From Eucommia ulmoides (taxonomy: Eukaryota > Streptophyta > Magnoliopsida > Garryales > Eucommiaceae), in the NCBI GenBank assembly GCA_016647705.1, contig CM028335.1, positions 42,163,026 through 42,227,025 on the forward strand: 64,000 bases of DNA. The letters are read 5' to 3'. Position 1 is the first letter of the stretch, and each line of letters begins with the position of its first letter. Position numbers and translations under genes: made by a program. Under the pieces are notes generated by a model. It searched no databases. It saw only the letters and a program-made list of their open reading frames with translations, and had not been told where the DNA came from. This document shows positions 35,776 through 49,800 of the stretch, piece by piece.

Positions 35776-36760
35776 GTACCTCTGACGTCCTTAGGGATGA
35801 CTTTGCTTGTTAGCTCATTTGTACCAATGATTGATTTGGGTACCCCCACCACCACCAACCACCCTCAATTCCATGTCATGTCCCTGACCATTTTCCCAAT
35901 GATGGATTAATCTGCTTGGAACCTTCTCCTAGGCCACCGGGCAGAGAAATTTCCTGGTCGTAGCCATTAACTATTTCACAAAGTAGGAGAAGGCTAACCC
36001 TTGGCCCAAATACCAAGGTGAAGATCCGCGACTTTATGTGGAAGAATATCATTTGTTGGTTCGGTGTGCCCAGGGAAATCGTCCCAGATAATAGAACGCA
36101 ATTCGACAATAAATTGTACAAGGACTTCTACATGGGGCTCGACATCCAAACACATTTTGCCTTTCCAAGCCACTCATAGTTCAACAGACATGTGGAGGTG
36201 ACCAATCATACCATATTGCACTGCTCGAAGACCAAACTCGTTTGATAAAAACAAATATGGTAGACGATTTTTCCTCGATATTGTGGGCTTACCACACAGC
36301 CTCACAGACATAGACTAGTGAGACCCCACACGCCATGACCTTTGACTCGGAAGCCATCATCCCCATAGAGATCGAAATTTTGACCCTGAGAATAGTGACG
36401 TCCTTCAACCATGAGGAGAATGGCACAATGTTGGCCCTTAACCTCGACTTCTTGGAGGGAAAAATGGAACAAGCCCAGATCTAACAAGCGACCTACCATC
36501 AAAGCGTTATCCAATACAACGACCGGCGTCAACCCGGAGGAGAATGGCATAATGTTGGCCCTTAACCTCGACTTCTTGGAGGGAAAGAGGGAATAAGCCC
36601 GGATCTAACAAGCGACCTACCAACTAAGGGTTATCTAGTACTACGACCGACGTGTATGCCCTCACTCATTTGATGTCGTGAACCTCGTCCTGAGGAAGGT
36701 CACATTGGCAACACAAGAACCAAGGGCCAAAAAGCTTGGTCCTAAGTGAAAAGAGCTAAA
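35776..36760 (+). pseudogene. Tat-lineage integrase remnant (second element)
   Basis: Plus-strand frames read KFLVVAINYFTK (near 35950; the first catalytic Asp is Asn), FGVPREIVPDN (near 36061) and LALNLDFLEGK (near 36434 and again near 36558), then SFDVVNLVLRKV (near 36668-36704). These are the integrase core and C-terminal part of a gypsy polyprotein. Stops and frameshifts are frequent and the last catalytic region is not intact. The polyprotein upstream is missing, replaced by copia sequence. Confidence 0.8.
36417..36664 (+). repeat. 124-bp tandem duplication in integrase
   Basis: AGAATGGCA(C/T)AATGTTGGCC begins at 36417 and again at 36541, and the following text stays similar for the whole 124 bp, with several substitutions. 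It duplicates the codons for LALNLDFLEGK and the following ACAAGCGACCTACCA block. Confidence 0.85.
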
Positions 36761-37840
36761 AAAAAGTGATCTAAATGCCAAGGCCGAGAACCTATGAATT
36801 GGAAATTGAGGGTGCACCGCTCAGACACCCATAGAACATCGAATGCCTAAAGTGCTATTATTGTAAAAATTGAAAAAGTTCCTTGTACTTAAACTTCCAA
36901 GTGTACAAAAAAAATTCATTCAATAAATTGAAGTGTTTAGTGCCCTATATATGGTGTTATTATTCTTATTTTCAAGACAGCATCTGAGAACGCCTCCAAT
37001 ACTGTCTCCAGCAACTTCACCCCAATACTAAGCATCGATGGTGGGACTGAGCCCCCTACACATGTTGATAGTCTATACTTAGGGACTGACCATGGTCATC
37101 CACCAAGGACAGGGCACCAATCAAGTCTGAAAGCTTGCTAGGGCAACAATCACCTAACAAAGTCGATCATAGGTCATGGATAAAAAATGTGGAAAGGCCT
37201 TTGCATGGATGGAAAAAACTGGAATCGACTCAAGGATGAGCCTGACTACAGATAACCCACCAATGATCGGCCACCAAGGTCTTACCTAAGCATTACACCC
37301 TGGAGGACCGCAAGGACCGAGTATCATGAAAACCACCCATCCTTAACCCATGACCCTACCATATCTACACCATCTTGGGTCATGGGCCATGGGAGAAGTC
37401 CTGAGTAAGTCACTAAACCGCTCACCAGACTGGCACGTTGATGGGAAGATAACAATTCATGTTAGGGTAGTGCTCACTGTCTAGCGTCCAAACCTCACCG
37501 ACCTAGCTGCACCATTCTCACTGCAACACTAAGATGGAAGGAATAGTAAAGTGGTGGTTGGTAAGGCAATTGTGTGCAAATTTAAAATTGAAAAAGTATA
37601 ATTGTACAAAAGACACAATTATAATTAAGAAAAGTAAAATTAGGTAAGATGCACCGGGCACAACACACAATATAGAAAATTTCCAAAAAAAAATATATCG
37701 TATTTATCTCCAAAATATATTACAAAGGTTGGGGCTCTTTACCCAAGTATAGAGCATTACAAAAAAAAAATCTAACTTGAGGAGAACAAGCGTAACTGCC
37801 CGATGAAGGTACACAGGTGTTCTCCCTTGGCCAGTAGATG
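36761..37840. other. Post-pol spacer of the second Tat element
   Basis: No open frame. The wording near 37020-37090 (CTAAGCATCGATGGTGGGAC and following) is of the type found downstream of pol in Tat-like elements. Nothing else is recognised. Confidence 0.4.
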
Positions 37841-38752
37841 ACCTCCTACTCTTCAACAGTGATGTCCACTAGCCTAGAGTGCTTAGAGCTGTCCTCCCAT
37901 GTTGGTGGGCGAGCAGTATGAGCATCCTTAGCTAGCGGCTCAGAAACTTCAGCCCGGTCCTCAATGCCCTCCATAGTCTTCCTCCTCTTTAAACTCCATC
38001 TCGATTCGGTCGATGGGGACATTCGAGAATTAGCAATGAACGCAGTGGAGAGCGACCTGGAATCATTTGATGATGAATTCATCCCCGATTTAAGTTTCCA
38101 ACTCTTTGTACTCGGGATCGTTCTTCCAGCGCTCCATGACCTTTTCCTCAGCCATTTGGACCTTGGCGTCATAATTTCAAAGAGCGTCCTCAAGCAACCA
38201 TTGCACTTCGGTAAGGTCGGTGTCTAGTTGCGTAAGCCAGATGATATATAGCACCACCCTCATCCACCGGGCAACGATTTGACAAAGAACAACGCCTGGA
38301 GTAGCTCGGTAATTGGGATGATCCCATCAACCCAGAATATTATATTTGCCAACACCACCAGGCAGACATTGTTTGACGCGAGTTGTGACGAACACAACCC
38401 TAACGATCGGCAGGTCTGGACCCACCAGTGCAGCGGGAACCGAAGACCTGACCTTAGTCAGTCAAGGTAGATGGACAGTACCCGAAAAATGTGTACATAC
38501 CTTAGGCCTCCATCAACTCCTTCTTAGTCATGATAAACTTCGCCTTCCAGAAAAAGCTCGTTTGGGGCACCTCAAAGCAGGCAATGCCCTATGACTTCAT
38601 AGGCATCACACGAGCCCGGGAAGTTAGGGGTCCCCGTCGGGAATATGGACCACCGAAACCTTATCCGGTCATAGATTGGACACCGGGTTCCAAGAAAAAC
38701 TCGTTCCTCCTTCCCAACTAGATCTTCCGGCCACCTTTTCTAGTGGCGTACT
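37841..38752 (-). pseudogene. Antisense ORF of the second Tat element, decayed
   Basis: The minus strand holds open stretches such as 37846-38193 (115 codons). One reading near 38080-38180 gives an Ala/Glu/Lys-rich stretch (MAEEKVMERWKND), a charged helical type of sequence found in the antisense ORFs of Tat elements. The reading appears to continue beyond the LTR insertion into 39645-39800. It is not recognisable in detail, and I infer the assignment mainly from position next to integrase and LTR. Confidence 0.4.
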
Positions 38753-39105
38753 TGTAATACCTCGAAAATTTGTATTTCTGAAAATATTATTTTATAAAAA
38801 AAAAAAAATTAATATTTTTTAGATTGTTTTGTATATTTATGATATAAATAAATATTCGATAATTTTTGGGGGTTAAAATATTAATTTTAAATTGATTTTA
38901 AAAATTTAGGAATTAATGTGTTATTTAAAATATATTTTTAAAAGTTTTAGGATATAATTAATACTTTATTTATTTTAGGGTAATTAGTATAAATTAAGAA
39001 TATATATATATATAAATTAGTTAATATATGCAATATGTTGTCTTCTAGAGAAGAAGACAGCTCAAAGCATATATATGTTGCATTGTATATAGGTGACACA
39101 TATGT

Positions 39106-39168
<63 letters not shown>

Positions 39169-39644
39169 CAACATGTATACATTAAAGGTTATAACTCTTT
39201 TAATATATGTATTTAATTTGATTTATGTCATTATTGTGGTTGAATTATTACTGTAATAATTGTTGTTTTACATGAGATATTATGATTCCGTATTATGTAA
39301 TAATTATGTGACATACACATTTATGCGTTTATTTAGAATTTGACTGGATACACGTATTAGAGGAGTTGAAATCCTACTAAATATCGGTTTACAACCTCAC
39401 AGTTTTGATTGCAGGCCAGTGAGAATAAAACTGCGCCAAGAATTTTATTTGAATTTCTATTTAAATTTGTAATAATTGTATTTATTAATTACTGATGTAA
39501 AATTGACTCGATAAATCGATATTTATCACCGTTGCATTGTAAAATTCCTCAGATTTATGAAATGAAATATTGGTTATTCGGTTTTAGTTTTAATTCTCCA
39601 AAGGGAGAAACCGTGTGGTCGCCCTGGAGAACCGGGTCATTACA
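38753..39644 (+). mobile_element. Solo LTR, TGTAATACC...GGTCATTACA
   Basis: Starts TGTAATACCTCGAAAATTTG and ends ACCGGGTCATTACA, with short inverted ends TGTAA/TTACA. Length is 892 bp. It contains (AAT)n at 39107-39167. Flanks GTACT and CTATT match only at three of five positions, so the target duplication is doubtful. It is related to the minus-strand LTR-like sequence at 3243-5120, and the ends are of a type common among Ty3/gypsy chromoviruses. Confidence 0.65.
39107..39167. repeat. (AAT)n microsatellite
   Basis: About 20 units. The minus-strand poly-Tyr reading frame through it is an artefact. Confidence 0.9.
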
Positions 39645-39899
39645 CTATTGGCCAGAACCGTACCACTGACTTGGAGCATGTGAATGGGGGGCAAGGGAAA
39701 AAGCTGCCTCTTGGGATATAAGGATCACCCACCTTGCTAATAAGGATGAGATGGTATCTACTCCGATAAAAATGACAAAGAATTCAAATCAAAAATGGAA
39801 GATGAGGAAAAAGTGATCGGTGCACAGGCCATAACGAAAAGCGAGAAAAGAAGAAAGAAGAGTATCGCACAACAGACATCGAGCTCTAAAGAGATTTGG

Positions 39900-41020
39900 A
39901 AATCTCAAGAAATGCAAAGTGACAAATGAGGCTTAGGGACCGTTTATAGGGCTTTGGGGGAGAAAGACGAATAGTCATAATCAAATGGCCCAAAGGCCCT
40001 CAAACTGCGTGTTGGGGGCACGTGTCAACATCCCGACGACTCTCGCCATTTGCCTCCATCCAGGCAATCGCTTCCTGTGTGTAGCTGCCAAGTCATTTTG
40101 TGGTCCATGGTGACCGGCACAAATTGCAACAACCACTACTCCCAACACCTCATACTTCGCTACTCAGGAGTAAGGGACAATTGATCACAGGTATCTCCAC
40201 TAGCCACTATAGACCATCCACTACCCTACACGTGGCAAAGTAGGATCCTGAGAAGACAATCGATCGGCTATCGTTTACCAAGCAGGTTGATTGAACCCCC
40301 CAGGTTCCTACTTGGCCCGACCAGTCACCGTCGAGGGGCTTCTTCTTGTCCGTTCATCACCTAACGACCACAACTAAGGCATTCAACTCTGCTTAACTAG
40401 TCTGGCCACCGCCCAGCGTCTGGCGGCCAGAATCTCCAAGTCACCAACTGAGCTCCCAGGCATCTGTGCACTGAGCCTTGCTTCCTAATCCTTTGGGCCA
40501 ACCCATGAGCTTCTCTTAGTAGGCAGAAATGTAAGGCCTATAAGCCTAAGTCAATGCCACATACCTCTTTATTGACCATGTGTTGGATTACACTAAGTGA
40601 CCGCGCTTGTGGCCCTAATTCTTCTAACCTAATCTGGCTTTTCTCCTTTAAATAGTAAGGTAGTAAATGCTTCAGGTATGATGAGAATTCCTATTTAATT
40701 CAATACCGCACTCTTTTTCGCTCGAGCTCTCACTCACGCTAAAGTGATTTCACTGAGCATACCCCAACAGATCTTTATGCGGGTACAAACTTGGACTGTA
40801 AAGATTTTTAACCGATTGACCGTTGGTCGTGGACTGTTCACCTGGCAACATTTTCCATACACAAGGCCTCCACCTAAGCATATAAAATCCATTTGTACCT
40901 TGACTGGACCAACTGCAAATGTTAATCAGATTTCGATACCAGACATTAATTAAAAGTCGTAAATATAGGCACACTTTATCACTGAATCCGTAGGTCTACC
41001 TTGTAACAACATTTTTTTAA
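39900..41020 (+). mobile_element. 3' LTR region of the second Tat element
   Basis: GC-richer stretch with a TATA-like CCTTTAAATAGTAAGG (40645-40660) about 350 bp before CTACCTTGTAACAACA. This layout is typical of Tat-like LTRs. The exact start was not determined. Short frames around 40744-40974 overlap on both strands and are not recognisable. Confidence 0.45.
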
Positions 41021-43098
41021 TTTGGAAAACAAATGCCTCAGGAAATTCAATATAAAATACTCTTTCAAGTTAGACCACTCTTTGAACCCAACACTATTCC
41101 CCAAGTTCACTTCAGAATTTTGTTCATTCTCTCGTACTTCTTCATTAAGGTGGACTACCTTGTTCTGGTAGTCCTAAGAAGCCTCCACAATTGGGTTAAT
41201 TTCAACCATTTGAGCAAGCTATTTGGCACATGCACAAGTGAAAACGGGAGGAGTACCAAGGACTACCTTTTTTTGAGCAATTTCCTGGTAATCCAGATCT
41301 TATTCACGCGTGATATTATCCAATATGGAATCAACATAAAATTCAATGGAAATACCTACTATTTCCATTCACTTTGAGTGAAAAATAATACAAACATGTC
41401 CAACGGCACATTATAATATTACAACCATATCGAATGACTAAAAATTGCACAACTCAAAGCATCGCAATACAAGTCAAAAAATGGAAGTACAACCTCAAAT
41501 CTACAAGGATGGTAACAACAAATTACAAGCTCAATCTACTGATTATTTCAAAGTCCATGGAGAGCCTCGATCAACATTCTCGATTTGATTGTTTATCTAA
41601 CTCACAAACCTCACCCTTGTCTACACCACAAATTGCAATCACAAGCAATCCACGAATGTAACAACAAATTAAAGACTCGATCTAGTTACTATCCTTGTAA
41701 AAGAACTTACAAGACGCTAACAACAAATTATAGACTCAATCTAGTTATTACTTCAAAGTCCATGGAAAACCTTGATCACCATTCCCGATTTGATTCTTTA
41801 TCCAACTCAAAAACTTCACCGCAATGAATCTTGGCAATCACAAATAATTCACTAATATTGTATGTAAAACATTTGAAATCCACTTCCATTTCCTACACAA
41901 AAAGTGTCCTGCACTATTTGACTTAGGAAACTGTATGAGGCTCACACTTTAACTAACGCTTCCTAAGAAGGCTCAATTCCCAAATCTTCAAATATCCAGC
42001 ATCTGATAGGTACGCTTCTCAGGTTGGTCATCCTAGTAAGAACACTTTGGTACCATACCGGTGGATAAACCAACTCAGCCATTGTACCTAGTGTATCCTC
42101 TTTTATCTTATAGAGAGTAATCATGGTTGTGCAATTCAAATCATGATGTGCTTGTGCTAGGAAGTAGTTAAAATGAAGAAAACCATGCAAAGATGGACAA
42201 AGAGTGGCATATAAATATAGACCCACACACAGCCCCTTATTAAAGATATTCACCACAAAAGGAAACAATATTTACAACTAAAATATAAAGAATGAAAAGG
42301 AAAATGCAATCAGGCTCGGATTATTTACACTAAATTGCACATCTTAAGTTTGACCCTTCAAAAAAGTGTATTCCCCACTGGTGTTGCTAGCTAACGCACT
42401 CTAAAAAATTCTTCCACACGAAGGAGAAAAATCCTTTGTTTGGAGCAAGTAATTTTTTCCTCGAGTACTTGCCTCGTTTACACCATGAAGTCAAATTCTT
42501 TCCATTTCTATCAAGGACAGAAGTCTAACAAAATTGATGGTTAAACACTTCTTTGTCAGGTAAAGCCTCTCGAATGGCTTCTACCTCACCGTGAGGTTGA
42601 CAATTAAAACAAATTTTCTTGTTCATGGAACTTTCTCAAACACATAATGAACAAAAAAAAAAGGATTAAATAATTTCTATAAGTTAGATTTGAGACTTTT
42701 TCATGCAAATTTGGTTTCACAGAGGACTACAAAGGAGACAATTACATGGTGATGGCTTTGTTAGTGAGTCCTCAATAAGAGAGAATATTTAGGTTTCAGT
42801 TATTATTTGTAACTTCACTTTACAAGGGATAGTGGATTGCTTTAGTTCATTCGACTATATGCTTACATTTAATCCTTCAACTATGCTTTACATTTACTAA
42901 TAATTACTTACAGATTGCAGAAATCATAATAATAGATCTGGAACAACAAGGGCGCAATGTATCAATTTCAGAACATTTACGACAGCGATAATATATCTGG
43001 ATCATCAAGGAAACATTACTGATTGAACAAAGCTTTCTCATGTAGAAAAAAGAATATGAAAAAACATTTAAACGACAAGAACAAAAAACATTATCGAC
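41021..43098. other. Downstream flank of the isoamylase gene
   Basis: No recognised gene. At 41513-41826 related segments repeat: AACAACAAATTA begins at 41513, 41660 and 41719, and the first and third are each followed by TTTCAAAGTCCATGGA. A 101-codon minus frame at 41963-42268 is not recognised. The stretch near 42900-43098 should include the 3' untranslated region. Confidence 0.45.
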
Positions 43099-43887
43099 CT
43101 AAACATTATTATCAGGAATCAGCAACAGAATAATCGAAGAATAACTGAGCATAGGATAGAGATTGGCATCGAGAAAATGTGCATATTGTTTAAGCGCCGT
43201 CTCTCTATCTGGAATATCATCGGTGAGGAAATCATATGGTGCAAGCTTGCTGGTGTCCACCAACTGCTCCCACCTGTAACCAGGTCGTTCTGGCAAAATA
43301 ACCGTGACAGGCAAATGGCTGGCATTGAATGCAACGTATATTTCTCCCTTCATTGAATCCATCAAAGTAAATCCCACAAATCGACTTGTTTCAGACCAAT
43401 CCGGAACCCCAGGTGCATGACCGTGCCATTGCAACCGCTCAGCTGTTGGAAAGTTGTTTAAGCCAAGAGACTCGCATTCGTGTCGAAAATTGGAGAGGAG
43501 GCAACAAAATCTAAAGAAGTCGGATGATGATTCCTCTTTCTTATCCCACCTGAAGTAGTTAATATAGTTGTCATGGCAATAGGTATTGTTGTTTCCTCCT
43601 TTAGTGTGACCGTATTCATCACCCATATGGATCATCGGGACACCTTGGGAGACCATTAGACAGAGAAAGAAGTTTTTCATTTGTCGTTTCCTCAGTTTCT
43701 TTATGGAAATGCTTGCAAATTCCCCTTCTTGTCCACAGTTCCAACTGTTGTTATGATTCTCCCCGTCTTTGTTGTCTTCTCCGTTTGCCAAGTTATGTTT
43801 GTCGTTGTAAGTGACCAAATCGGCCAAAGTAAAACCATCATGAGCACATACAAAGTTAATGCTGTTCCACGGTTTCCTTCCACCTTC
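43099..43887 (-). CDS. ISA1: Isoamylase terminal exon
   Basis: 789 bp including the stop, 262 codons starting [19 protein letters not shown]. It carries region IV (HD transition-state pair), [20 protein letters not shown] and the C-terminal beta domain. Acceptor is AATCAG. The intron upstream starts with a (TTC)n-rich stretch at 43913-43939. Confidence 0.95.
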   Translation of the reverse strand, partial: EGGRKPWNSINFVCAHDGFTLADLVTYNDKHNLANGEDNKDGENHNNSWNCGQEGEFASISIKKLRKRQMKNFFLCLMVSQGVPMIHMGDEYGHTKGGNNNTYCHDNYINYFRWDKKEESSSDFFRFCCLLSNFRHECESLGLNNFPTAERLQWHGHAPGVPDWSETSRFVGFTLMDSMKGEIYVAFNASHLPVTVILPERPGYRWEQLVDTSKLAPYDFLTDDIPDRETALKQYAHFLDANLYPMLSYSSIILLLIPDNNV

Positions 43888-46800
43888 CTGATTCATAATA
43901 CAAGTTAAAAGTTCTTCTTCTTCTTCTTCTTCTTCTTTAGTTTTTATTTTTTATTTTTTATATAATGAGGGAAGGTTAACAAAATAAATAATAAATTTTT
44001 AAAATGGAAGCTGAATCATAGCATACCTGGTATAAGTTAGGGCTCCCACAGAGACATTCAGCAAAAGCTCCAGAGAATCCATCAGTTCCCTTGATGAATT
44101 GTCGTACTATGTCACGATACTGAGATTAGGAGACAAAAGTAATTTTAGGATTCAATTCATAAGAGGAAAATTGCGAGACAAGAAAAGCAATGCCTCCAGG
44201 GCAGAATATTATATCATCCTCTCTGACTTGTGTGGAGCAGAACAGTAGTGGCTTTGATAATTTCCACTTTTGATTTAAAAAATAAAAGAAAGAAAGAAAA
44301 AAAGAAAAAGCATATATAAATATATTAGATTTCTTTTTTAAAAAAAAAAAAAATTGTTGTGAACCCAATCACTTCTAGATATAAGCACAGTAACTGACAT
44401 TGAACAACCCCCAAACAGCAAGGAAACAGTGGCAGAATGAAAAGGGAGAATTTATTTTCTGTCTGCTTTGACGCTACTCATGCATGGATTAGGCCCAAAT
44501 CACATGCTGAGAAAGTTCCATTGTTCAAACAGCTTTGATTGGCTGAAGGTGTCCAAAGGAACAGATTCATCTATGTGGTTGGGGGGCTTTGGACAGGTTA
44601 TCAACTATGGACATGGTTGAGAATTTTAAATCCTCTCCATGTTCTACAAAAACCTGCTGACAAAATCATGAGATTTTTTTGTACTCTGTCCTTTTGGTGC
44701 TAAGATTTGAAAATGTTTCCAAGAAATGTTCTCTAAATTCAAACATTTCATCTTGGGCAGAATGGGATGGCTTGGAGCCAGCAGCAGTTACTGAGTAGAA
44801 GACCAACTCCCTCCCTCCCTCCTCTCTGCAAGACTTTCCAGTTCTCTCAGAAGAAGTGTTTTTGGTCCAGAGACTCTTTGAAGATCTCTAATAATCTGCG
44901 CTTAGCCGTGCTTGATTAATGGCGTCATTAGTTGTTTGGTCTCTTTTGCTGTTTAGCTTTTGTCGATCTGTTGGTGCTTTAGTTTTCATTTCTTTTGTTT
45001 TGGCTGTTCTTTGGCGAGGGGGGTGGGGATGGGATCTTTAGTTGTTTGGTCTCTTTTGCTGTTTAGTTTTTGATGAGCAGTTGGCGCTTCCTGTCTCAGA
45101 ATACAATTCAGCATTTAATACTAAATACATCAAATACTTATCAAATTAAGTGTATTTCATAACAAAATGAAACAAACACTTTAAATATAAGTATCACTTC
45201 AAAATTGTTCCAAATTTTAAGTAATGTGTGATTCACTTAATTTTTTGACACTTTAACTTAAAAACATCAAACACCTATCTACTACAACCACCATTCAACA
45301 ATAATACTATATCATCTTTAAAAAAAAAATTATATACAAATAGTTACAGATAAAAAAAATACTAAATCGAGAAAAATTAAAGGAAGAAAGTTCTATAGAA
45401 AGAATATTTTAAAAAAGAATGTCGTAAAAATTATTTTAGGGACAAAAATTTGTGGAAAGATAAGTTAAAAAATATTAAAAAATAAAAATTTAATATATTT
45501 GGCATTTAATAAATTCAACTCTCCTAATTTCAGGACTTAATTTTTAGTTTATCAAACAGAGGCCCAGTTTTCATTTCTTTTGTTTTGGCTGTTCTTTCAT
45601 GAGCGGATGGGAGTAGGAAGGGAGGGTATGCCACTGTACTAAAGTATTTTTGTGTAATTATAATTTTTTCATTTTTTGGGAACAGAAATTGTCGAAACCC
45701 AATGGGCCTAACTCACTCTAAAAGATGTCTTGGGAAAGGAGGATTGTCTTAAACTTTACATATTGCTAAGGATCAAGTAACACAAGCGATATGGGATTCA
45801 ACACGCTCCCTCAGGCACAGAGTGGACTTTGTCAAACTATTGCCAATAGATATCGAGAGACCCGGAAGCAACGCACCGTGTTTTCGCCCAGATACGATGT
45901 CAAATGAACGACGGTTGCCGCATTATGGTGGACGAGTGCGGATAAAGAAGTTAGTCCATGAGAATAGACTTAGGTTGGCAACTTGGAATATAAGAACGCT
46001 GACGGGTAAAACTCAAGAATTGGTGGATGTGATGTGTAGGAGGAGGATTAATATTCTATACTTGTAGGAAACTAAGTGGGTTGGAGAGAGATCTAGAAAA
46101 ATCGAAAGTACGGAATATAAATTATGGTATACGAGGAAGGACAAACATAGGAATAGGGTGGACATCATGGTAAATAGAGATTTAAAGGATAGCGTTGTTG
46201 ATATTAGGAGAATTGACGATAGGATGATGGTTATGAAACTGGTGATTGAAGGGGAGGTGATTAACGTTATTAGTATGTACGCTCCCTAAGTTGAACTGTA
46301 AGAAAATGTTATACAAGAATTTTGGGAGAAGATGGACGAAATTGTTCAAAGTATACCTAACTAAGAAAAAATATTTATTTAGGGAGACTTGAATGGACAT
46401 GTCGAGAAGGAAATGGGAACTTTCGAGAACGTACGTGGTGATTATGGATTTGGAGAGAAGAATGCAATGGGAGAGATGATTTTAGATTTTGCTATGGCGT
46501 ATGATCTAATTCTTCTAAATACATGTTTCAGGAAAAGAGATGAACACCTTATTATATTTAAGAGTGGACAGACGAATAGCTAGATAGATTTTATCCTTAC
46601 TAGGGCGAGTGATCGTTTAATATATAAGAACTGTAAAGTCATTCCGGGAGAGAGTATTGTTACCCAACATAGACTAATGGTAACTGATCTCAAGTTTCAA
46701 GGGTGGAAACGGGAGTATAAGATAAGTAGGCATGCAAGGATACGTTGGAGAGATTGAAGAAGTGAAAAGATGGATTTGTTTAAGAATAAAATTAATAAAG

Positions 46801-49800
46801 ATGAGTTATGGAAGAGACATGAGGATGTGAACAAAATGTAGAATGATATGACGAGTCGTATTAGAGAAATAGGAAGAGAAGTTTTAGGAGTTTGTAAAGG
46901 AAGAGGACCACGATATAAAGAAAGTTGGTGGTGGAATGAGGGTCCAAAAAGCCGTTCGGGACAAGAAAATAGCTTATAAAGAATGGCAAAAATATCAAAG
47001 TCGGGCGAGTTTGGAGGTATAAACATGCAAAAATGGAGGCGAGAAAAGTAATTAAGGAATTAAAATTTAGGGCGTATGATAATTCATATCAAAAGTTAGA
47101 TACAAAAGAAGGAGAGAGTGATATATTTAAACTTGCTAGGCAACATGAACGAAAGACTAGAGATATTGGAAGTGTCAGATGCATCAAAGACACTGATGAA
47201 AATGTATTAGTTAAAGATGAGGAGATTATAGAAGGATGGAGAAGTTATTTTTATAATTTATTTAATAAGAATGACGTCAAGGAATCTAGACTAGAGTTAC
47301 CTAATTTATCTTAAGATAAAATTTATAGGTTTCATAGAAGAATTAGGGTTTCGGAAGTTAGAATAGCACTAAGGAAGATGAAAATTGAAAAAGCAGTAGG
47401 GCCAGATGAAATCCCTATAGAGGTGTGGAAACGTTTGAGAGATATTGGGATGGAATGGTTGACTAGACTTTTCAATGACATTTTGAGGACTAAGGGAATG
47501 TCTGCCAACTGGAGGAGGAGTATCTTAGTGCCCATCTATAAAAACAAAGGGGATGTTCAAAATTGCACGAACTATCGGGGCATAAAACTTATGAGTCATA
47601 CTATGAAATTTTGGGAGAGAGTGATAGAATATATAATAAAACATGAAACGAGCATAGAAGAAAACCAATTTGGATTTATGCCCAGCCGATCAACCACGGA
47701 AACTATTTATTTACTCAAGAGACTAATGGAAACATATAGAGAAAAGAAGAGAGATTTATATATGATATTTGTGGACTTGGAAAACGCTTATGATAGGGTA
47801 TCCAGAGAAATTTTGTGGTGGGTGCTAGAAAAGAAACATGTATCCACTATGTATATTAAGGTAATTAAGAATATGTATAAAGGCATAGTCACTAGTGTTC
47901 GAACAGGATGAGGCGATACTTGTGCATTTCCTATTAATACAGGTTTACATCAAGGATCATCTTTAAGTCATTACCTCTACGTTCTAGTGATGGATGAGCT
48001 CACAAAACATATTCAATATGGAGTACCTTAGAGTATGTTGTTTGCGCATGATATCGTTTTAGTGGATGAAAGTATAATAGGTCTTAATACTAAATTAGAA
48101 AGATGGAGAGAAGCGTTAGAGTCTAAAGGTTTGGAGGTTAGCAGAAACAAGACGGAATACATACATTGCAATTTTAGTAATGCCCGGAAAGACGGTGTGG
48201 TGCGATCAAAATTGGCGACGAGGAGGTGCCGAAGGTTGATCGTTTTAGATATTTAGGTTCAATGATTCAGAGCAATGGCGAAATCGGGGATATTACGCAT
48301 AGAATCAAGGTAGATTGATTAAAGTGGAGAAGTGCAATTGGGGTAATTTGTGATCGTAGGATTCCGTTGAAACTTAAAGGAAAATTCTACAAAACTGCTA
48401 TAAGACCAGCGCTTCTTTATGATTCAGAATGTTGGGCGGTAAAAACGAATCATGTCCATAAAATTAGGATGACCGAAATGAGAATGCTGTGGTGGATGAG
48501 TAGGAAGACGATAATAGATTAAATTAAGAATGAAATTATTAGAGAGAATTTAAGGATAACACCCATCGAAGAGAAAATTAGAGAAAATCGTTTACGATGG
48601 TTTGGGTATGTGCATAGAAGACCATAGAAGCATCAGTGAGAAAATGTGACTTAGTTTAAATTCAGGAGACTACTAGAGGAAGAGGTAAACCTAAGGAAAC
48701 GTGAGACGAGATTATTAAAAATGATTTGGCGACATTAAACCTTATAGAGGGAATGGCCCTTGATCAATCTCTATGACGTAAAGAGATTCATGTAGCCGAC
48801 CCTACATAAGTGGGACAAAGGCTTAATTGTTGTTGTTGTTGTTGTTGTTGTAATATTCTTTCGAAACACCATAAGCTGAAAACAAATTATATTGCTAAGC
48901 CTCATACTCACTCAAGCCATACATCCCCCCACTACGGGCTCTCACAGTAAGACAATGACTTTTCAAGACGAAAAATCACTGATTTAGTTGTTGACTCTTA
49001 ACAAATTTCACCATACACATAGTTAGTTCCATGTGAAAAAAGAGTGTTTTCGTAGTGTTAAAATCCTGAAGCAAATAAGAAAATGTGTTGCACATAGATC
49101 TAAGGTTATGATAAAGATATTCCACAACAAGGATTAATTAAAGAGGGGATGTATATCCCCATCCCCGTGGGAAAATATCGAGAAGATTGAGGAAAAAGTA
49201 ACAAACTGATGTACTTTTACTTTAGTTCATTTCCCTCCATTATTGTAGTTTCAATCAATGTCCTGGTAATGACCACACACAAGTGCATAACATCCACACT
49301 GACCTTTCCATTCCATTCTGACCAGATACCCCAGTGAGGAAACATGCCAACTTGGTAAAGGCCTCCACAATCCCATGCCTCCGCTATGAGCTGTTTGGAA
49401 GAGGCATGGATTAAACTCAGTCTCTCAGTATGGATGGTAATGGTAAAGTACAGATAACTGGAGATAAATTGCCGAAAATAGCAACTATACAATAAAATAA
49501 GACTTATTAATGACGAACTAAGAGTAGGATGCATGGTAATGTAAAATATATATATATATATATATAAAAGCCAGCAAAATTTAGTCTATAAGTCAAAAAA
49601 TGTATCGAACTCACATAAAGAAAGGGTCTATGTTAGTTACCTTGACACCACAAAGTATTGGATCATTGCAAATCATATCAATTAACGGAGGGCTGCTGAG
49701 AGGAGTGCCAGTTGTGACCATGTCACCTTCCACAGGCCTCCCAAATGCATTGACAGCATCCCAGAGACTGACAAAAGAAAGAAAGAAATAAACAAAAGGC

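Noticed and set aside
37846-38227. Plus-strand frame opposite the antisense ORF
   Set aside because: Open on both strands; the minus reading fits the Tat antisense ORF better.
38947-39174. Minus-strand frame with a long tyrosine run
   Set aside because: It is the translation of the (AAT)n microsatellite.
41963-42268. 101-codon minus frame downstream of the isoamylase stop
   Set aside because: Not recognised. Its C-terminal half (AELVYPPVWYQSVLTRM) looks protein-like, but there is no context or domain to support a gene.
44126-44368. Minus frame between two isoamylase exons
   Set aside because: The flanking exons join in phase without it, and its sequence has no counterpart in isoamylases.
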